A stretch of 64,000 nucleotides of DNA from Halobacteriales archaeon QS_8_69_26 (GCA_003023195.1 PXRX01000012.1:62001-126000), one strand, 5' to 3'; positions 17,963 through 27,451 are shown, numbered from the stretch's first letter. Translations and numbers: made by a program. The notes: a model not told the origin generated them from the letters alone.

Positions 17963-18476
17963 CGAACTATTTAATTTTTTGGTGGTAGGGTCAACCAAAT
18001 TCCCTTTCATTCCGGTATCAGGGGGTCTCTCGGCCGGATTCGGTCAAGTCGGAATTATTATAGTACCGCCGATCCTCGGGAACCTGACGGGTACGATCGG
18101 AGGGTCCTCCCGGCCGATTCCGGGACGACCCCCCCGCCGTTTTCCCTCGATGTCGGCTCGATTCGGCCAAAAGAATAAAGTAAACCTATTGCGAACATAA
18201 ATAGATGCCGACATGGCAGTTACCTCATGGATCCGCCGGATCCCCACGCCGTCCGGCGGTGGCCGTCTCGACGCCGGGGGAAGCGCCTACACCGGCCCCT
18301 GACCCCGCGCCCTCCCGGGAATACCTGATCGTTTCGCCGTCTCGTCGCCGGCGGTAGTCACCGCTGAACCGGTGGCGTCACCCGCTGGCCGACCGGTCCC
18401 AGCGCCTACTCGTCGAATCGATCCTGTCATTCGATCGTCAACTGACCCGGCACTCGCTCGCCGGCCGACTCCGCGC
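17963..18476. other. Intergenic region of about 510 bases
   Basis: It holds the tbsP promoter (AT-rich, 17965-17985). It also has an isolated AT-rich patch at 18165-18205 containing CATAAATAG, a possible plus-strand promoter with no convincing gene behind it: the ORFs starting at 18205 and 18213 are 47 and 29 codons long and resemble nothing. The rest is GC-rich and featureless. Confidence 0.5.
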
Positions 18477-20528
18477 TCACCCGTCGAACCGGTCCTCGAG
18501 TTCGTTCGACCAGCAGACGTCGCCGTCGTAGACCACCGGCGTCTCTGCACGCCGGAGGAACTCCCGCACCTCGGTCCGGTCGAGGGCGAACTCGGACTCG
18601 TTGCCACAGAGGTAGGAGTACTCGTTGCCCTCGACGTATGGGTGGTAGAACCCGCCGGTGTTCCCCGCCGAGAACTGGTCGTAGGTGAGCAGGTACGAGT
18701 CCTCGGCTACCTCCTCCAGCGTGGTCGTCGCCGGAAGCCGGTTCTCGTTCTGGGTGACCACGTGCGTGCCGTCGCCGACGACAGCGTAGTCCTTGCCCAT
18801 CATGATCCGCCGCCGGGCGAGTTGCATGGCGCGTTCGATGGCGAATCCGTGGATGAGCAGTCGTGCGAAGGCGGTGCCGACCTTGACGGCGTGTTCGTCC
18901 AGCACCTGCGAGAAGGTGATGGCACCGGCGACGGCGCCCTTCTCGACGAGTTCTATCCCCTCGTAGTAGGAGCCACAGGCGTTCAGGAAGAACGTCTGGG
19001 TGTTGCAGTCGGACAGGTTCGAGGCCGGGAGGTAGCCGTTCGGACAGCGGAGGCCGTCCTCCTCGCAGTGGCCGATGTAGTGGACGAAGTCGTTCTCCGC
19101 CTCGAACACCTCGGCCAGTTCGGCCGTCGAGAGGTGTTCGTGGACGGTCACCTCCACCGGGATGTCCTCGCCCCGGTCCCGGTATATTTCGGCCACGTCG
19201 ACGTGTTCGCCGTACATCTCCTCGTCGTTGAGCACGACCGTGACCCGGGTGGTTCCGCCCTCCCGACCCCGGTACTGCGCGCGGTTCCGGTAGGCCGCTG
19301 GCGTGGACTTGAACACGTCGATGGGGGTGCCCTCGGCCAGCCAGCCGTGGACCCGGGACCCCCGGAGTTCCGGCTTGACGATGTCGACGGAGGCCACCTG
19401 CCCGGCGCCGGACCGGTAGAAGTCCCCGAGCGAACGCTCGACCAGTTCCGATCCCTCCAACTCGGAGGTCCGTGGGGTGTAGACGAGGCTGAGGTCGTCG
19501 AGCAGGTACGGGAGCGTCTCCAGGTGGTCCGTGACGGGTTCGACGTACGTCGAGAGGTGCCAGTCGGGGAGACGGTGTTCGACGGCCTCGTAGGGGACCG
19601 AGAGGTACGTCGAGAGCCGCTCGGCGGGGTCGGCGTCGTAGAGCCATTCGGCGTCCAGTTCGAGGGTGTCCAGCAGGCTGGCCTCCGCCAGGTTCGTCCC
19701 GAACGGACCGGCGTTGCGGACCAGGCAGTCCAGGAAGAACACCTTCCTGAGCACCCGGGTGGCGTCGCGCTCCAGGACCGGCATCGCGTCGAGTTCCTGT
19801 TCGACCCCGCCGGCGGGTGCCCGCAGCGTCGGCGTCGCCCCCTCCGCTACAGACACCGACGCCTGCAGGTAGTAGGCCAGCGGGGCCAGCACGTAGAGGC
19901 TCTCCAGGTCCGCCGGGGCCAGCAGTTCCACCCCCGTGTCCCGCGTCGACGCCGCGACGCTCTTCGGCACGTCCAACTCGTCCCCCAGTTCCACCAGGGG
20001 CGGGTGCCCGCGGAGGGTCGGGTAGGACCTGTCCGGGCCCGTCGTCTTGTGCGAGGAGTGGAGTCGCGAGAGTGCCGTCGCCATCCCCTCCGGGGTCGGG
20101 GGAACGGTCACCGTGCCGGCCGGTTCCCGGTGGCGACTCCGGAACCCGACGGTGACCGCCCGCCGCTCCGGGACGGTGACCACCACCTCGTCGAAGTCGG
20201 CGGTCTTGCGGACGGTGACCGGCCCCGAGAGCTTCAGGTACGTCTTCACCTCCGCGTCGACGTCCACGAGGTACTCGCCGTCCGGGAGGTCCAGGGGTTC
20301 GGTCTCGTTGGCGAGTTCGTATCGCTCCTCGTCCGCGAGGGACTCCACGTAGACCACGGCGATCGGCAGGCGGAGTTCGGTCGCGACCAGGTCGAGGGTC
20401 TCGTCGACCGGCCTGGGGACCTCGGACCCCGGGGCCGACACCGACAGGTCGCGGGCGTCGACCCGGACCGAGGAGTCCTCGGCGTCGTGGACCCGCACCC
20501 CCGACTCCGTCACCACCCACTCGATCAT
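18477..20528 (-). CDS. Caspase-like CHAT-domain protein
   Basis: This is a large 683-residue soluble protein without signal or membrane helix. The C-terminal third contains a caspase-like core: a strand followed by FVHYIGHCEEDG with the presumed catalytic His487, and TFFLNACGSYYEG with the presumed catalytic Cys518. It then reads GAVAGAITFSQVLDEHAV. This His-(Gly-His) and Cys order is that of CHAT/C14-like peptidases. The N-terminal 400 residues are acidic, with possible beta-sandwich segments, and I recognise no domain. CHAT proteases in bacteria often act in defence or programmed responses, but no CRISPR or effector partner is seen here. It lies 139 bases downstream of, and on the same strand as, a MinD-like gene. 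Confidence 0.7.
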   Translation of the reverse strand: MIEWVVTESGVRVHDAEDSSVRVDARDLSVSAPGSEVPRPVDETLDLVATELRLPIAVVYVESLADEERYELANETEPLDLPDGEYLVDVDAEVKTYLKLSGPVTVRKTADFDEVVVTVPERRAVTVGFRSRHREPAGTVTVPPTPEGMATALSRLHSSHKTTGPDRSYPTLRGHPPLVELGDELDVPKSVAASTRDTGVELLAPADLESLYVLAPLAYYLQASVSVAEGATPTLRAPAGGVEQELDAMPVLERDATRVLRKVFFLDCLVRNAGPFGTNLAEASLLDTLELDAEWLYDADPAERLSTYLSVPYEAVEHRLPDWHLSTYVEPVTDHLETLPYLLDDLSLVYTPRTSELEGSELVERSLGDFYRSGAGQVASVDIVKPELRGSRVHGWLAEGTPIDVFKSTPAAYRNRAQYRGREGGTTRVTVVLNDEEMYGEHVDVAEIYRDRGEDIPVEVTVHEHLSTAELAEVFEAENDFVHYIGHCEEDGLRCPNGYLPASNLSDCNTQTFFLNACGSYYEGIELVEKGAVAGAITFSQVLDEHAVKVGTAFARLLIHGFAIERAMQLARRRIMMGKDYAVVGDGTHVVTQNENRLPATTTLEEVAEDSYLLTYDQFSAGNTGGFYHPYVEGNEYSYLCGNESEFALDRTEVREFLRRAETPVVYDGDVCWSNELEDRFDG

Positions 20529-20667
20529 TCGGATCGAAGGGTGACACTAGGGCAATTTATTTGTGTCGGAGACCCCGGCTGGCCGGGGATTCCAGGGTTC
20601 CGATCGATCCACTCCGCGGACACGTATCCGTCCCCGTCGACTCCCGTTCCCGGATGCGAGGCCACAC

Positions 20668-22008
20668 TCATCCCTCTCCCTCGGGTGGCTCCCACTCGGT
20701 GGGGGTCGCCTCGTCCTCCTCCCCCTCGTCGAGGATGTCGGCGACCCTGTCGGTCAGGTCGTCGGTCCGCTCTCCATCGTCCCCCTCCCCGTCGTCGGCC
20801 TCGGGGTTCTCGTCCCCCGCTTCGACCTCGGTCCGCTCCGGTTCCTCGGGCGGGTCTCCACCGGTCTCGGGGAGTTCGCCGAACTGGAACGCGCTGTCCG
20901 ACTCCGTTTCGCCGTCCCTTCCCCCCATCTCGTCGAGGTCTACGGGCACCTCCGTCCAGGCGTCGTCTCCGGACGTGGTGATCGGACCGCCGGGACCATC
21001 TCCGGTCGCGCCGTCGGAGGTATCGGTGGCCGGCTCGCGGGGACCATCTCCGGTCGCGTCGTCGGAGGTACCGGTGGCCGGCTCGCGGGGACCATCTCCG
21101 GTCGCGCTGTCGGAGGTACCGGTGGCCGGCTCGGGGGGACCATCTCCGGTCGCGTCGTCGGGGGTATCGGTAGTCGGATCCCCGGAGTCGTCGACGGATC
21201 CCTCCGACCCCGGGGGGTCCGCTCCGTCGTCCCCGTCGTCGGGGACCGTTACCCGGGTGGGATCGCCGCGGACGAGTGCCGCTAGCGACCGCTCGGACCG
21301 TTCACCGTCCCGGTCGCCCCTCGCGGAACGGGCCTCCCCGACCAGTTCGTCCCGGACCTCCCCGATCCGACCGCCGACGACCTCCACCCGGTCGGGGCGG
21401 ATCGGTGGCAGTACCGCGACGACGTCCGTCGCGAGGCGGGCCTTCGCCCGCCAGACGTCCGACTCGTCCTCGCAGTCGGTGAGGACGGCACCGGCGACGC
21501 GGACCCCCCGGTCCCCGAGACGGTCGGCCAGCCGGGAGGCGTCCCGGGCGGTCTCCGCGTCCGGACCGGAGGCCACGACTGCGCCGTCCATCGGATCCCC
21601 AGACAGGGGGTCGACGGCGTCCTCGTCCGCGTCGAGGACGACGGCGTCGTAGTCGCCGCGCAGTGCGGCCAGGGCGTCGTCGAGGCCGTCGAGGGGGAGG
21701 GTATCGTCGGCCGACCGGCCCGGGTCCGCCGGGAGGACCCCCAGCGACGCCCCGTCGAAGGGGTCCACCTCGACGGGCGTCACGGCGGCGACGGGGTCGG
21801 TCCCCCCGGCGAGTACGTCGTCGACCGTGCTCCGGAACGCCGGATCCGGTCCGGGTGCCAGTGTCTCCAGGGGCGAGGTCCCTCCCGGGCCGAGTTCGAC
21901 CAGGACGGTCCGGTCCCCGGCGGCCGCGAACGCGCCGGCCAGGTCCAGCGCCACGGTACCGCGGCCGGATCCCCCGGTTCCCACCACCGCGTAGACGTTC
22001 CCGCTCAC
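20668..22008 (-). CDS. MinD-fold protein with degenerate P-loop and repeat-rich acidic tail
   Basis: The 446-residue protein starts at a GTG (VSGNVYAVVGTGGSGRGT). Residues 1-240 follow the MinD/ParA plan: first strand and loop, AAAGDRTVLVELGP, LRGDYDAVVLDADED, then RVAGAVLTDCEDE. The deviant Walker A reads GTGGSGRGT instead of KGGVGKTT, so both lysines are replaced (the P-loop one by Arg16). The DxD-like strand reads VELGP. ATP hydrolysis is therefore doubtful. The C-terminal 200 residues are acidic and low complexity, with four 16-residue repeats. Long charged tails also occur in haloarchaeal MinD4, linked to polar arrays; relationship is only a guess. It is divergent from the YcaO gene with 89 bases between. 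Confidence 0.65.
   Translation of the reverse strand: MSGNVYAVVGTGGSGRGTVALDLAGAFAAAGDRTVLVELGPGGTSPLETLAPGPDPAFRSTVDDVLAGGTDPVAAVTPVEVDPFDGASLGVLPADPGRSADDTLPLDGLDDALAALRGDYDAVVLDADEDAVDPLSGDPMDGAVVASGPDAETARDASRLADRLGDRGVRVAGAVLTDCEDESDVWRAKARLATDVVAVLPPIRPDRVEVVGGRIGEVRDELVGEARSARGDRDGERSERSLAALVRGDPTRVTVPDDGDDGADPPGSEGSVDDSGDPTTDTPDDATGDGPPEPATGTSDSATGDGPREPATGTSDDATGDGPREPATDTSDGATGDGPGGPITTSGDDAWTEVPVDLDEMGGRDGETESDSAFQFGELPETGGDPPEEPERTEVEAGDENPEADDGEGDDGERTDDLTDRVADILDEGEEDEATPTEWEPPEGEG
20992..21183. repeat. 48-bp tandem repeat, four copies
   Basis: Units begin at 20992, 21040, 21088 and 21136 with GGGACCATCTCCGGTCGCG. The first three are nearly identical and the fourth has drifted. 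On the minus strand each encodes 16 residues of the type ATGDGPREPATGTSDD in the tail of the MinD-like protein. Because 48 is a multiple of three, copy number can change without a frameshift. Confidence 0.9.
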
Positions 22009-22097
22009 TCGTCGGTCCTTCGACGCTCCCTGCCTTGACCGTTGTGGGCCCGGCACGAAGGCGGGGGCTTTTCGGGCCGGGTCACCATCCGGGCGAC

Positions 22098-23861
22098 ATG
22101 GACGTGAGACTCGCCGGCGGGGATCCGGCGATAGACGCCGTCGAGGCGGCGCTGTCGGACGCTCGCGCGGACCTCGGGACGGCGGTCCGGCCCGCCCGCG
22201 TCGCCCCTGGCCGGGTCGGCGGTGCCGACCTGGCGGTCGCGGCCGGCGCGGTGGGGGACGGGACCCTCCCGACCGCGAACGAGAACGCCCGGGAGGCCGG
22301 GACCCCCCTGGTCGGCATCGAAGTGGGGGGCGTCGGCGGCCACCCGGTCGCTGGCGTCGAGGCCTCCGTCGCCGGGTTCGTCCCCGACGCGGGATGCTTC
22401 GAGTGCCTCCGATCGCGGGTGGCGGCCAACGACCTCGAGACGAACGACGATCCCTCGACCCGGAGCGCGGCACGGCTCGCGGGGGCCATCACCGGCCGGG
22501 AGGCCCTGAAGCTCCTGGCGGGTCAGCCGTCGAGGCTGCTGTCGGCCACGGGCGAGGGCGGGCGGGTCGCCGGGGTGATCGAACTGCCCCAGGCGGAACG
22601 GCGCTTCCTCCCGGTCCCGGGCTGTGCCTGTGACCCGGGCGAGGACCGGCACCTGGAACTGGCCGCCCGGTCGGTCGACCTGGAAACCGCCCTGGAGCGG
22701 GCGGAACTCGCGGTCGACGAGCGGGTGGGCCTCGTCTCGGGGGTCGGCGAGGTAGAGTCGTTCCCGGCCCCGTACTACCTGGCGAACGTCGCCGACACGA
22801 CCGGGTTCAGCGACGCGCGGGCGGCCGAGCAGGCGGCCGGGGTCGACCCCGACTGGAACCGCGCGTTCATGAAGGCCCTCGGCGAGGGCATGGAACGGTA
22901 CGCCGCCGGCGTCTACCGGACCGCGTCGTTCGAGACCGGGTCGCCCGCGGCGGTCGACGGCGTCTCCCCTGCCGACTTCGTCCGCCCGGACGGCACCCCC
23001 GAGGTCGACCCCGACGAACCGATCCCCTGGGCTCCCGCGACGGACCTCCGGGACGGATCGGGGACGCTGCTCCCCGCGGAGGCGGTGCAGTTCCCGCCCC
23101 CCGAGAAGCGGTACCTGGCGCCGATCACCACCGGTCTCGGACTGGGATCCTCGACGGTCGAGGCGGTCACGTCCGGGCTCACGGAGGTGATAGAGCGCGA
23201 CGCGACGATGATAGCGTGGTACTCCACCTTCGACCCCCTGGCGCTGCGGGTGGACGACGAGGGGTTCGAGGCGCTGGCGCGGCGGGCCCGGTCGGAGGAC
23301 CTCTCGGTGACCGCGCTCCTCGTGACCGTCGACGTCGACGTGCCGGTCGTGACCGTCGCGGTCCACCGGGAGGGGGACTGGCCGCGGTTCGCGGTCGGTG
23401 CCGACGCCGACCTCGACCCGACGGCGGCGGCCCGGGACGCACTCGCCGAGGCCCTCCAGAACTGGATGGAACTGCGGTCGATGGGCCCCGAGGAGGCCGC
23501 CGAGGAGTCGACCGCGATCGGTGAGTACGCCGACTTCCCCGAGGAGGCCCGGGACCTCGTCGACGCCGGGGATCCGGTGCCCGCCGGGACGGTGGCCGAG
23601 GGGGGCGCCGAGGACCTGGAGGGTCGGGAGGAACTCGACGCCATCGTCGACCGGGTCGCCGAGGCCGGCCTCGCGCCGTACGCCGCCAGGGTGACGACCC
23701 GCGACGTGGCGGCCGCCGGGTTCGAGGCCGTCCGCGTTCGCGTCCCGTCGGCCCAGCCCCTGTTCGTCGACCGCCCCGCCTTCGGGGATCGCGCCAGGGA
23801 GGTCCCGGCGGACCTCGGGTTCGAACCGGCTCTCGACCGACGGACCCACCCTTACCCGTGA
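22098..23861 (+). CDS. E1-like/YcaO fusion protein (TOMM-type cyclodehydratase or thioamidation enzyme)
   Basis: YcaO enzymes use ATP to activate peptide amides, forming azolines or thioamides. In this 587-residue protein residues 1-190 form an E1/ThiF-like part with CFEC (Cys100, Cys103) and CAC (Cys176, Cys178), probably a structural zinc site as in azole-forming synthases. The YcaO domain starts near 220 and has the ATP/magnesium glutamates in LGEGMERYA (263-267) and LTEVIERDAT (Glu363, Glu366), then AEALQNWMEL. It ends in HPYP, recalling the proline-rich tail needed for cyclodehydration. No precursor peptide, dehydrogenase or TfuA is visible nearby. ATG 22098 lies at the end of the divergent promoter with the MinD-like gene. 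Confidence 0.8.
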   Translation: MDVRLAGGDPAIDAVEAALSDARADLGTAVRPARVAPGRVGGADLAVAAGAVGDGTLPTANENAREAGTPLVGIEVGGVGGHPVAGVEASVAGFVPDAGCFECLRSRVAANDLETNDDPSTRSAARLAGAITGREALKLLAGQPSRLLSATGEGGRVAGVIELPQAERRFLPVPGCACDPGEDRHLELAARSVDLETALERAELAVDERVGLVSGVGEVESFPAPYYLANVADTTGFSDARAAEQAAGVDPDWNRAFMKALGEGMERYAAGVYRTASFETGSPAAVDGVSPADFVRPDGTPEVDPDEPIPWAPATDLRDGSGTLLPAEAVQFPPPEKRYLAPITTGLGLGSSTVEAVTSGLTEVIERDATMIAWYSTFDPLALRVDDEGFEALARRARSEDLSVTALLVTVDVDVPVVTVAVHREGDWPRFAVGADADLDPTAAARDALAEALQNWMELRSMGPEEAAEESTAIGEYADFPEEARDLVDAGDPVPAGTVAEGGAEDLEGREELDAIVDRVAEAGLAPYAARVTTRDVAAAGFEAVRVRVPSAQPLFVDRPAFGDRAREVPADLGFEPALDRRTHPYP

Positions 23862-24010
23862 TCGACCGACGGCATTCCTGTCCCTGATCACTCGGTGGAT
23901 CCACCTCCGTCCCCGATCGGCAGGTCGACCGACGCCTCACTGGGTCGCCCGGCGCGATCCGGTCGGCGGCTGTGCTGGGGGTTTTATTCCTCGCTCCCGA
24001 ACGCTCGACC

Positions 24011-25939
24011 GTGTCGGGACGTGCCCTCGACGCCGCGGACGTCGTACGGACCGTTATCGCGGCGGCCAGGGACGAGGACGTGACGTTCCTGGCCGCGGCG
24101 GTGGCCTACTACGGGTTCGTCTCCCTCGTCCCCCTCGCACTGCTGTCGGTCGCCCTCGCGACCCTCGCCGGTGGGCCGGCCCTCGCCGACCGCGTGGTCG
24201 GAACGCTGGAGCAGTTTCTCACCCCGGAAGCCCAGGGGGTGGTCCGGGACGCCCTGACCCAGGACTCCGGTCGGGGGGCGGCGACCTTCGTCGGCCTCGT
24301 CACCTTCCTGTGGGGCGCTCTGAAAGTTTTCCGGGGGCTGGATCGGGCGTTCTCCCGCGTCTACGGGAGCGACGAGGTCGACTCGCTCGTCGGGGCCGTC
24401 CGGAACGCGACCGTCGCGCTGGCGGCCATCGGCGGGGGCGTCCTCGCCGTCGCCCTCGTCGACGCCCTGGTCCGCCGGATCCTCCCGGACCTCCCGACGG
24501 TCGCAGCCGTTTTCGGGACGACGACGCTCCTGGCGACGCTCGTGGCCGCGCTGTTTCCGCTGTACTACCTGTTCCCCGGTGTCCGGCTATCTCCCCGCGA
24601 GGCACTTCCGGGAACGGTCTTCGCCGCCGTCGGGTGGACGCTCCTCGAACTCGCCTTCAGTGCGTACGTCGCGGTCGTCGGGGCCTCGTCGGTGTACGGC
24701 CTCCTCGGCGGGGCCCTGCTCCTGGTGACCTGGCTGTACTTCGGTGCGGTCGTCGTCATCCTCGGGGCCGTGGTCAACGCGACCCTGTCCGGGCGGGGCC
24801 GGCCGCCCGGCCAGGACCGGCAACTACAACACCCTCCCCCACGACAGCCCCGACCGGACCAGATGCCCCGAGGCGACGACACCGGTTCCGGCGACGGAGC
24901 GACCCGGAGCGACGCGGACGCCACAGGGAGCGATCCGGACGGAACCCGGAGCGATCCGGGCCCCACCGTGAGCGACGCGGACGCCACCCGGAACCAGGAC
25001 GCCGGGTCCGCCCGGGGCGATTCGGGCGCGGACGACGGCTCCGGCGGCCCCCCGGTCACCGACGGTGGGCGCCCGCCGGACGACGACGCGCCGGACGAGG
25101 ACGGGGAGACGACCACGGGGGAAGACGAGGAGACGACCACGAACGACGAGGAGGAGACGGGGGATGGGGAGACGACCGCGGACGAGGTGCCCTCGGAGGA
25201 GGACGAAGCGACGGAGGACACCGAGGACGTGGACGACACCGGCGCGGACGACGGATCCGACGAGGACGTGGACGGCACGGACGGGGACGACGGATCCGAG
25301 GAGGATGATGACGACACCGGCGCGGAAGACGGATCCGACGAGGGCCGCGAGGTAGACGGGCCCGACCACTTCTGGGAACCAGAAACCGAGGACGTCGGTG
25401 ACCGGTCGGCCGGGGACGACGGAGATGCCGACGACGCCGGCCCGGCGGAGGGTGACGACGCCGGTGCGGCGGACGGCGACGAAGCCGGTGCCGGGGACGG
25501 CGACGGCGGCGACGGTGGTGACCCCGGGGGCTGGCGCGAGGGCGGCGAGGACCCCCGGGACCGGACCGACGCCGGGTTCCGGGACGAACTCGACCGCCTC
25601 TGGGAAGACCTGGAGGAACTGGAGACCCACGTCCAGGACAAGACGGTGAGCAGGTCCTCCCTGGAGTCGGAACTGCGCTCGTACGTCCGGTGGCGGGTCC
25701 GGCGCGGCCACGCCCGGGGCTGGGGCCCGTACCTCGTCCTGCTCTACGGGACGGTAATGACACTGGGCGCGTTCTACTACCTCGACGGCATCTACGCCAT
25801 CCTGGCGATGATCGTCCTGTGGCTGTCGACGCTCGGCCTGTACACGCTGATGATCATCGTCGGGGCGGGGATCGGCCTGCTCCGGGTCGTCGCCAAGGCC
25901 CGCGGACTGCTGGGCGGCCTGCGCCGGTCGGAGGAGTAG
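24011..25939 (+). CDS. YihY/BrkB-type membrane protein joined by an acidic linker to a second membrane domain
   Basis: The 642-residue ORF begins at a GTG (VSGRALDAADVVR). Residues 1-265 form a YihY/BrkB domain with six helices (VTFLAAAVAYYGFVSLVPLALL, FLWGALKVFRGLDRAFSRVYG, VYGLLGGALLLVTWLYFGAV). About 250 residues of Asp/Glu/Thr/Gly-rich linker follow. The C-terminal 110 residues contain a charged segment (FRDELDRLWEDLEELETHVQDK) and two membrane helices. In relatives I recall the last domain as a separate protein, so this may be two genes fused by in-frame growth of the spacer; an internal ATG at 24863 could start the second. Function is unknown; the YihY domain is often called ribonuclease BN in error. 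Confidence 0.7.
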   Translation: MSGRALDAADVVRTVIAAARDEDVTFLAAAVAYYGFVSLVPLALLSVALATLAGGPALADRVVGTLEQFLTPEAQGVVRDALTQDSGRGAATFVGLVTFLWGALKVFRGLDRAFSRVYGSDEVDSLVGAVRNATVALAAIGGGVLAVALVDALVRRILPDLPTVAAVFGTTTLLATLVAALFPLYYLFPGVRLSPREALPGTVFAAVGWTLLELAFSAYVAVVGASSVYGLLGGALLLVTWLYFGAVVVILGAVVNATLSGRGRPPGQDRQLQHPPPRQPRPDQMPRGDDTGSGDGATRSDADATGSDPDGTRSDPGPTVSDADATRNQDAGSARGDSGADDGSGGPPVTDGGRPPDDDAPDEDGETTTGEDEETTTNDEEETGDGETTADEVPSEEDEATEDTEDVDDTGADDGSDEDVDGTDGDDGSEEDDDDTGAEDGSDEGREVDGPDHFWEPETEDVGDRSAGDDGDADDAGPAEGDDAGAADGDEAGAGDGDGGDGGDPGGWREGGEDPRDRTDAGFRDELDRLWEDLEELETHVQDKTVSRSSLESELRSYVRWRVRRGHARGWGPYLVLLYGTVMTLGAFYYLDGIYAILAMIVLWLSTLGLYTLMIIVGAGIGLLRVVAKARGLLGGLRRSEE

Positions 25940-26013
25940 ATCCCCGTCGGGGTCGGTCGATCCGGGGACCGGGACGTCGGGAGCCGAACGGGAGGGATCG
26001 GAGTGTCGGAGGC

Positions 26014-26080
26014 CGAACGGCCAGGGGATCGGATGGCGAACGGCCAGGGGATCGGATGGCGAACGGCCAGGGGGATCGGA
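26014..26080. repeat. 23-bp tandem repeat
   Basis: Units at 26014-26036 and 26037-26059 read CGAACGGCCAGGGGATCGGA plus TGG, and a third, partial copy follows. It sits between the converging YihY-type gene and glnA, just after the glnA stop. Confidence 0.8.
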
Positions 26081-26098
26081 GTGTCCGGGACCTGTCCG

Positions 26099-27451
26099 TC
26101 AGAACGCCTCCAGGTAGCGGTCTATCTCCCACTCGGAGACGTAGCTCTTGTACTCGTTGAACTCGGCACGCTTGGCCTCGACGAACTTCTCTGCGACGTG
26201 TTCCCCGAGAGCGTCCATGACGACCTCGTCGGCCTCGAGGGCGTCGACGGCCTCCTCCAGGTTGCCCGGGAGGGTGTCGATGCCGTACTCGTCGCGCATT
26301 GCCTCGTCGAACTCGTAGATGTTCTCCCGGACGGGGTCCGGCGCCTCCAGGTCGCGTTCGATGCCGTCGAGGCCGGCCTGCAACATCACCGCTAGCGCGA
26401 GGTAGGGGTTACACGAGGGGTCGGGCGACCGGAGTTCGATCCGCGAGGCCGCGGGGTTCCGGGCGGCGGGCTTGCGGATCAGCGCCGACCGGTTGACGTC
26501 GGACCAGGCGACGTAGACCGGAGCCTCGTACCCCGGAACGAGGCGCTTGTAGCTGTTGACCGTGGGGTTGCAGACGGCGGTGATGGCCGGGGCGTGTTCG
26601 AGGACCCCCGCCAGGAACGACTTCGCGGTGTCCGAGAGGTCGAACTCGTCGCTCCCGTCGTGGAAGGCGTTCTCGCCGCTCTCGAACAGCGAGAGGTGGG
26701 TGTGCATCCCGCTGCCGTTGATCCCTGCGATGGGCTTGGGCATGAACGTCGCGTGGACGTCGTGGAGTTCGGCGGTCGCGCGCACGACCGACCGGAAGGT
26801 CGCGATGTTGTCCGCTGTCGTCAGGCCGTCGGCGTACTTGAAGTCTATCTCGTGCTGGCCCTCGGCGACCTCGTGGTGGCTGGCCTCGACCTCGAAGCCC
26901 ATCTCCTCCAGGGTGTGGATGATGTCGGCCCGGAGGTCGCTGGCCAGGTCCTTCGGGGCCAGGTCGAAGTAGCCCCCGGCGTCGTGGGTCCGGGTCGTCG
27001 CCCGCCCGTTCTCGTCCTTCTCGAAGACGAAGAACTCGGGTTCCGGACCCGCGTTGAGCGTGTAGCCCATGTCGTCGGCCCGGGCCAGGGCGCGCTCGAG
27101 TACCCGCCGGGGGTCGCCCTCAAAGGGACCGCCCGAGGCGGTGTCCACCACGTCACAGATCAAGCGCGCCGACTTCCGGTCGCCCTTGGTCTGCCAGGGG
27201 AGTACCGCGAACGTCGAGGGGTCCGGGTCCAGGCGCATGTCGCTCTCCTGGATCCTGACGAACCCCTCGATGGAGGAGCCGTCGAAGTAGATGCCCTCGG
27301 TGAAGGCCTTCTCTATCTGGCTCGCCGGGATTGATACGTTCTTGACGGTGCCGAGGATGTCCGTGAACTGGAGGCGCAGGAAGTCGACGTCGCTGTCCTC
27401 TACCTTGTCCACGACCGTCCGTTCCTCTCTCGTTAGGTTGTCATCCGTCAT
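26099..27451 (-). CDS. glnA: Glutamine synthetase, type I
   Basis: It makes glutamine from glutamate, ammonia and ATP. The 450-residue protein has the N-terminal beta-grasp domain ([19 protein letters not shown]), the DGSSIEGF and [10 protein letters not shown] metal-ligand segments, GMHTHLSL, and [17 protein letters not shown], all typical of GSI. The adenylylation tyrosine region of the bacterial GSI-beta type is not evident, in line with archaeal GSI-alpha enzymes. lrp is divergent 126 bases away; in Halobacterium the Lrp gene next to glnA is known to affect its expression. gltB, 12 kb away, completes the GS-GOGAT pair. Confidence 0.95.
   Translation of the reverse strand: MTDDNLTREERTVVDKVEDSDVDFLRLQFTDILGTVKNVSIPASQIEKAFTEGIYFDGSSIEGFVRIQESDMRLDPDPSTFAVLPWQTKGDRKSARLICDVVDTASGGPFEGDPRRVLERALARADDMGYTLNAGPEPEFFVFEKDENGRATTRTHDAGGYFDLAPKDLASDLRADIIHTLEEMGFEVEASHHEVAEGQHEIDFKYADGLTTADNIATFRSVVRATAELHDVHATFMPKPIAGINGSGMHTHLSLFESGENAFHDGSDEFDLSDTAKSFLAGVLEHAPAITAVCNPTVNSYKRLVPGYEAPVYVAWSDVNRSALIRKPAARNPAASRIELRSPDPSCNPYLALAVMLQAGLDGIERDLEAPDPVRENIYEFDEAMRDEYGIDTLPGNLEEAVDALEADEVVMDALGEHVAEKFVEAKRAEFNEYKSYVSEWEIDRYLEAF

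Noticed and set aside
18205-18351. Small ORFs (47 and 29 codons) after an AT-rich promoter-like patch
   Set aside because: The sequences are Pro/Arg/Gly-rich without features, and the two starts lie in different frames with nothing favouring either.
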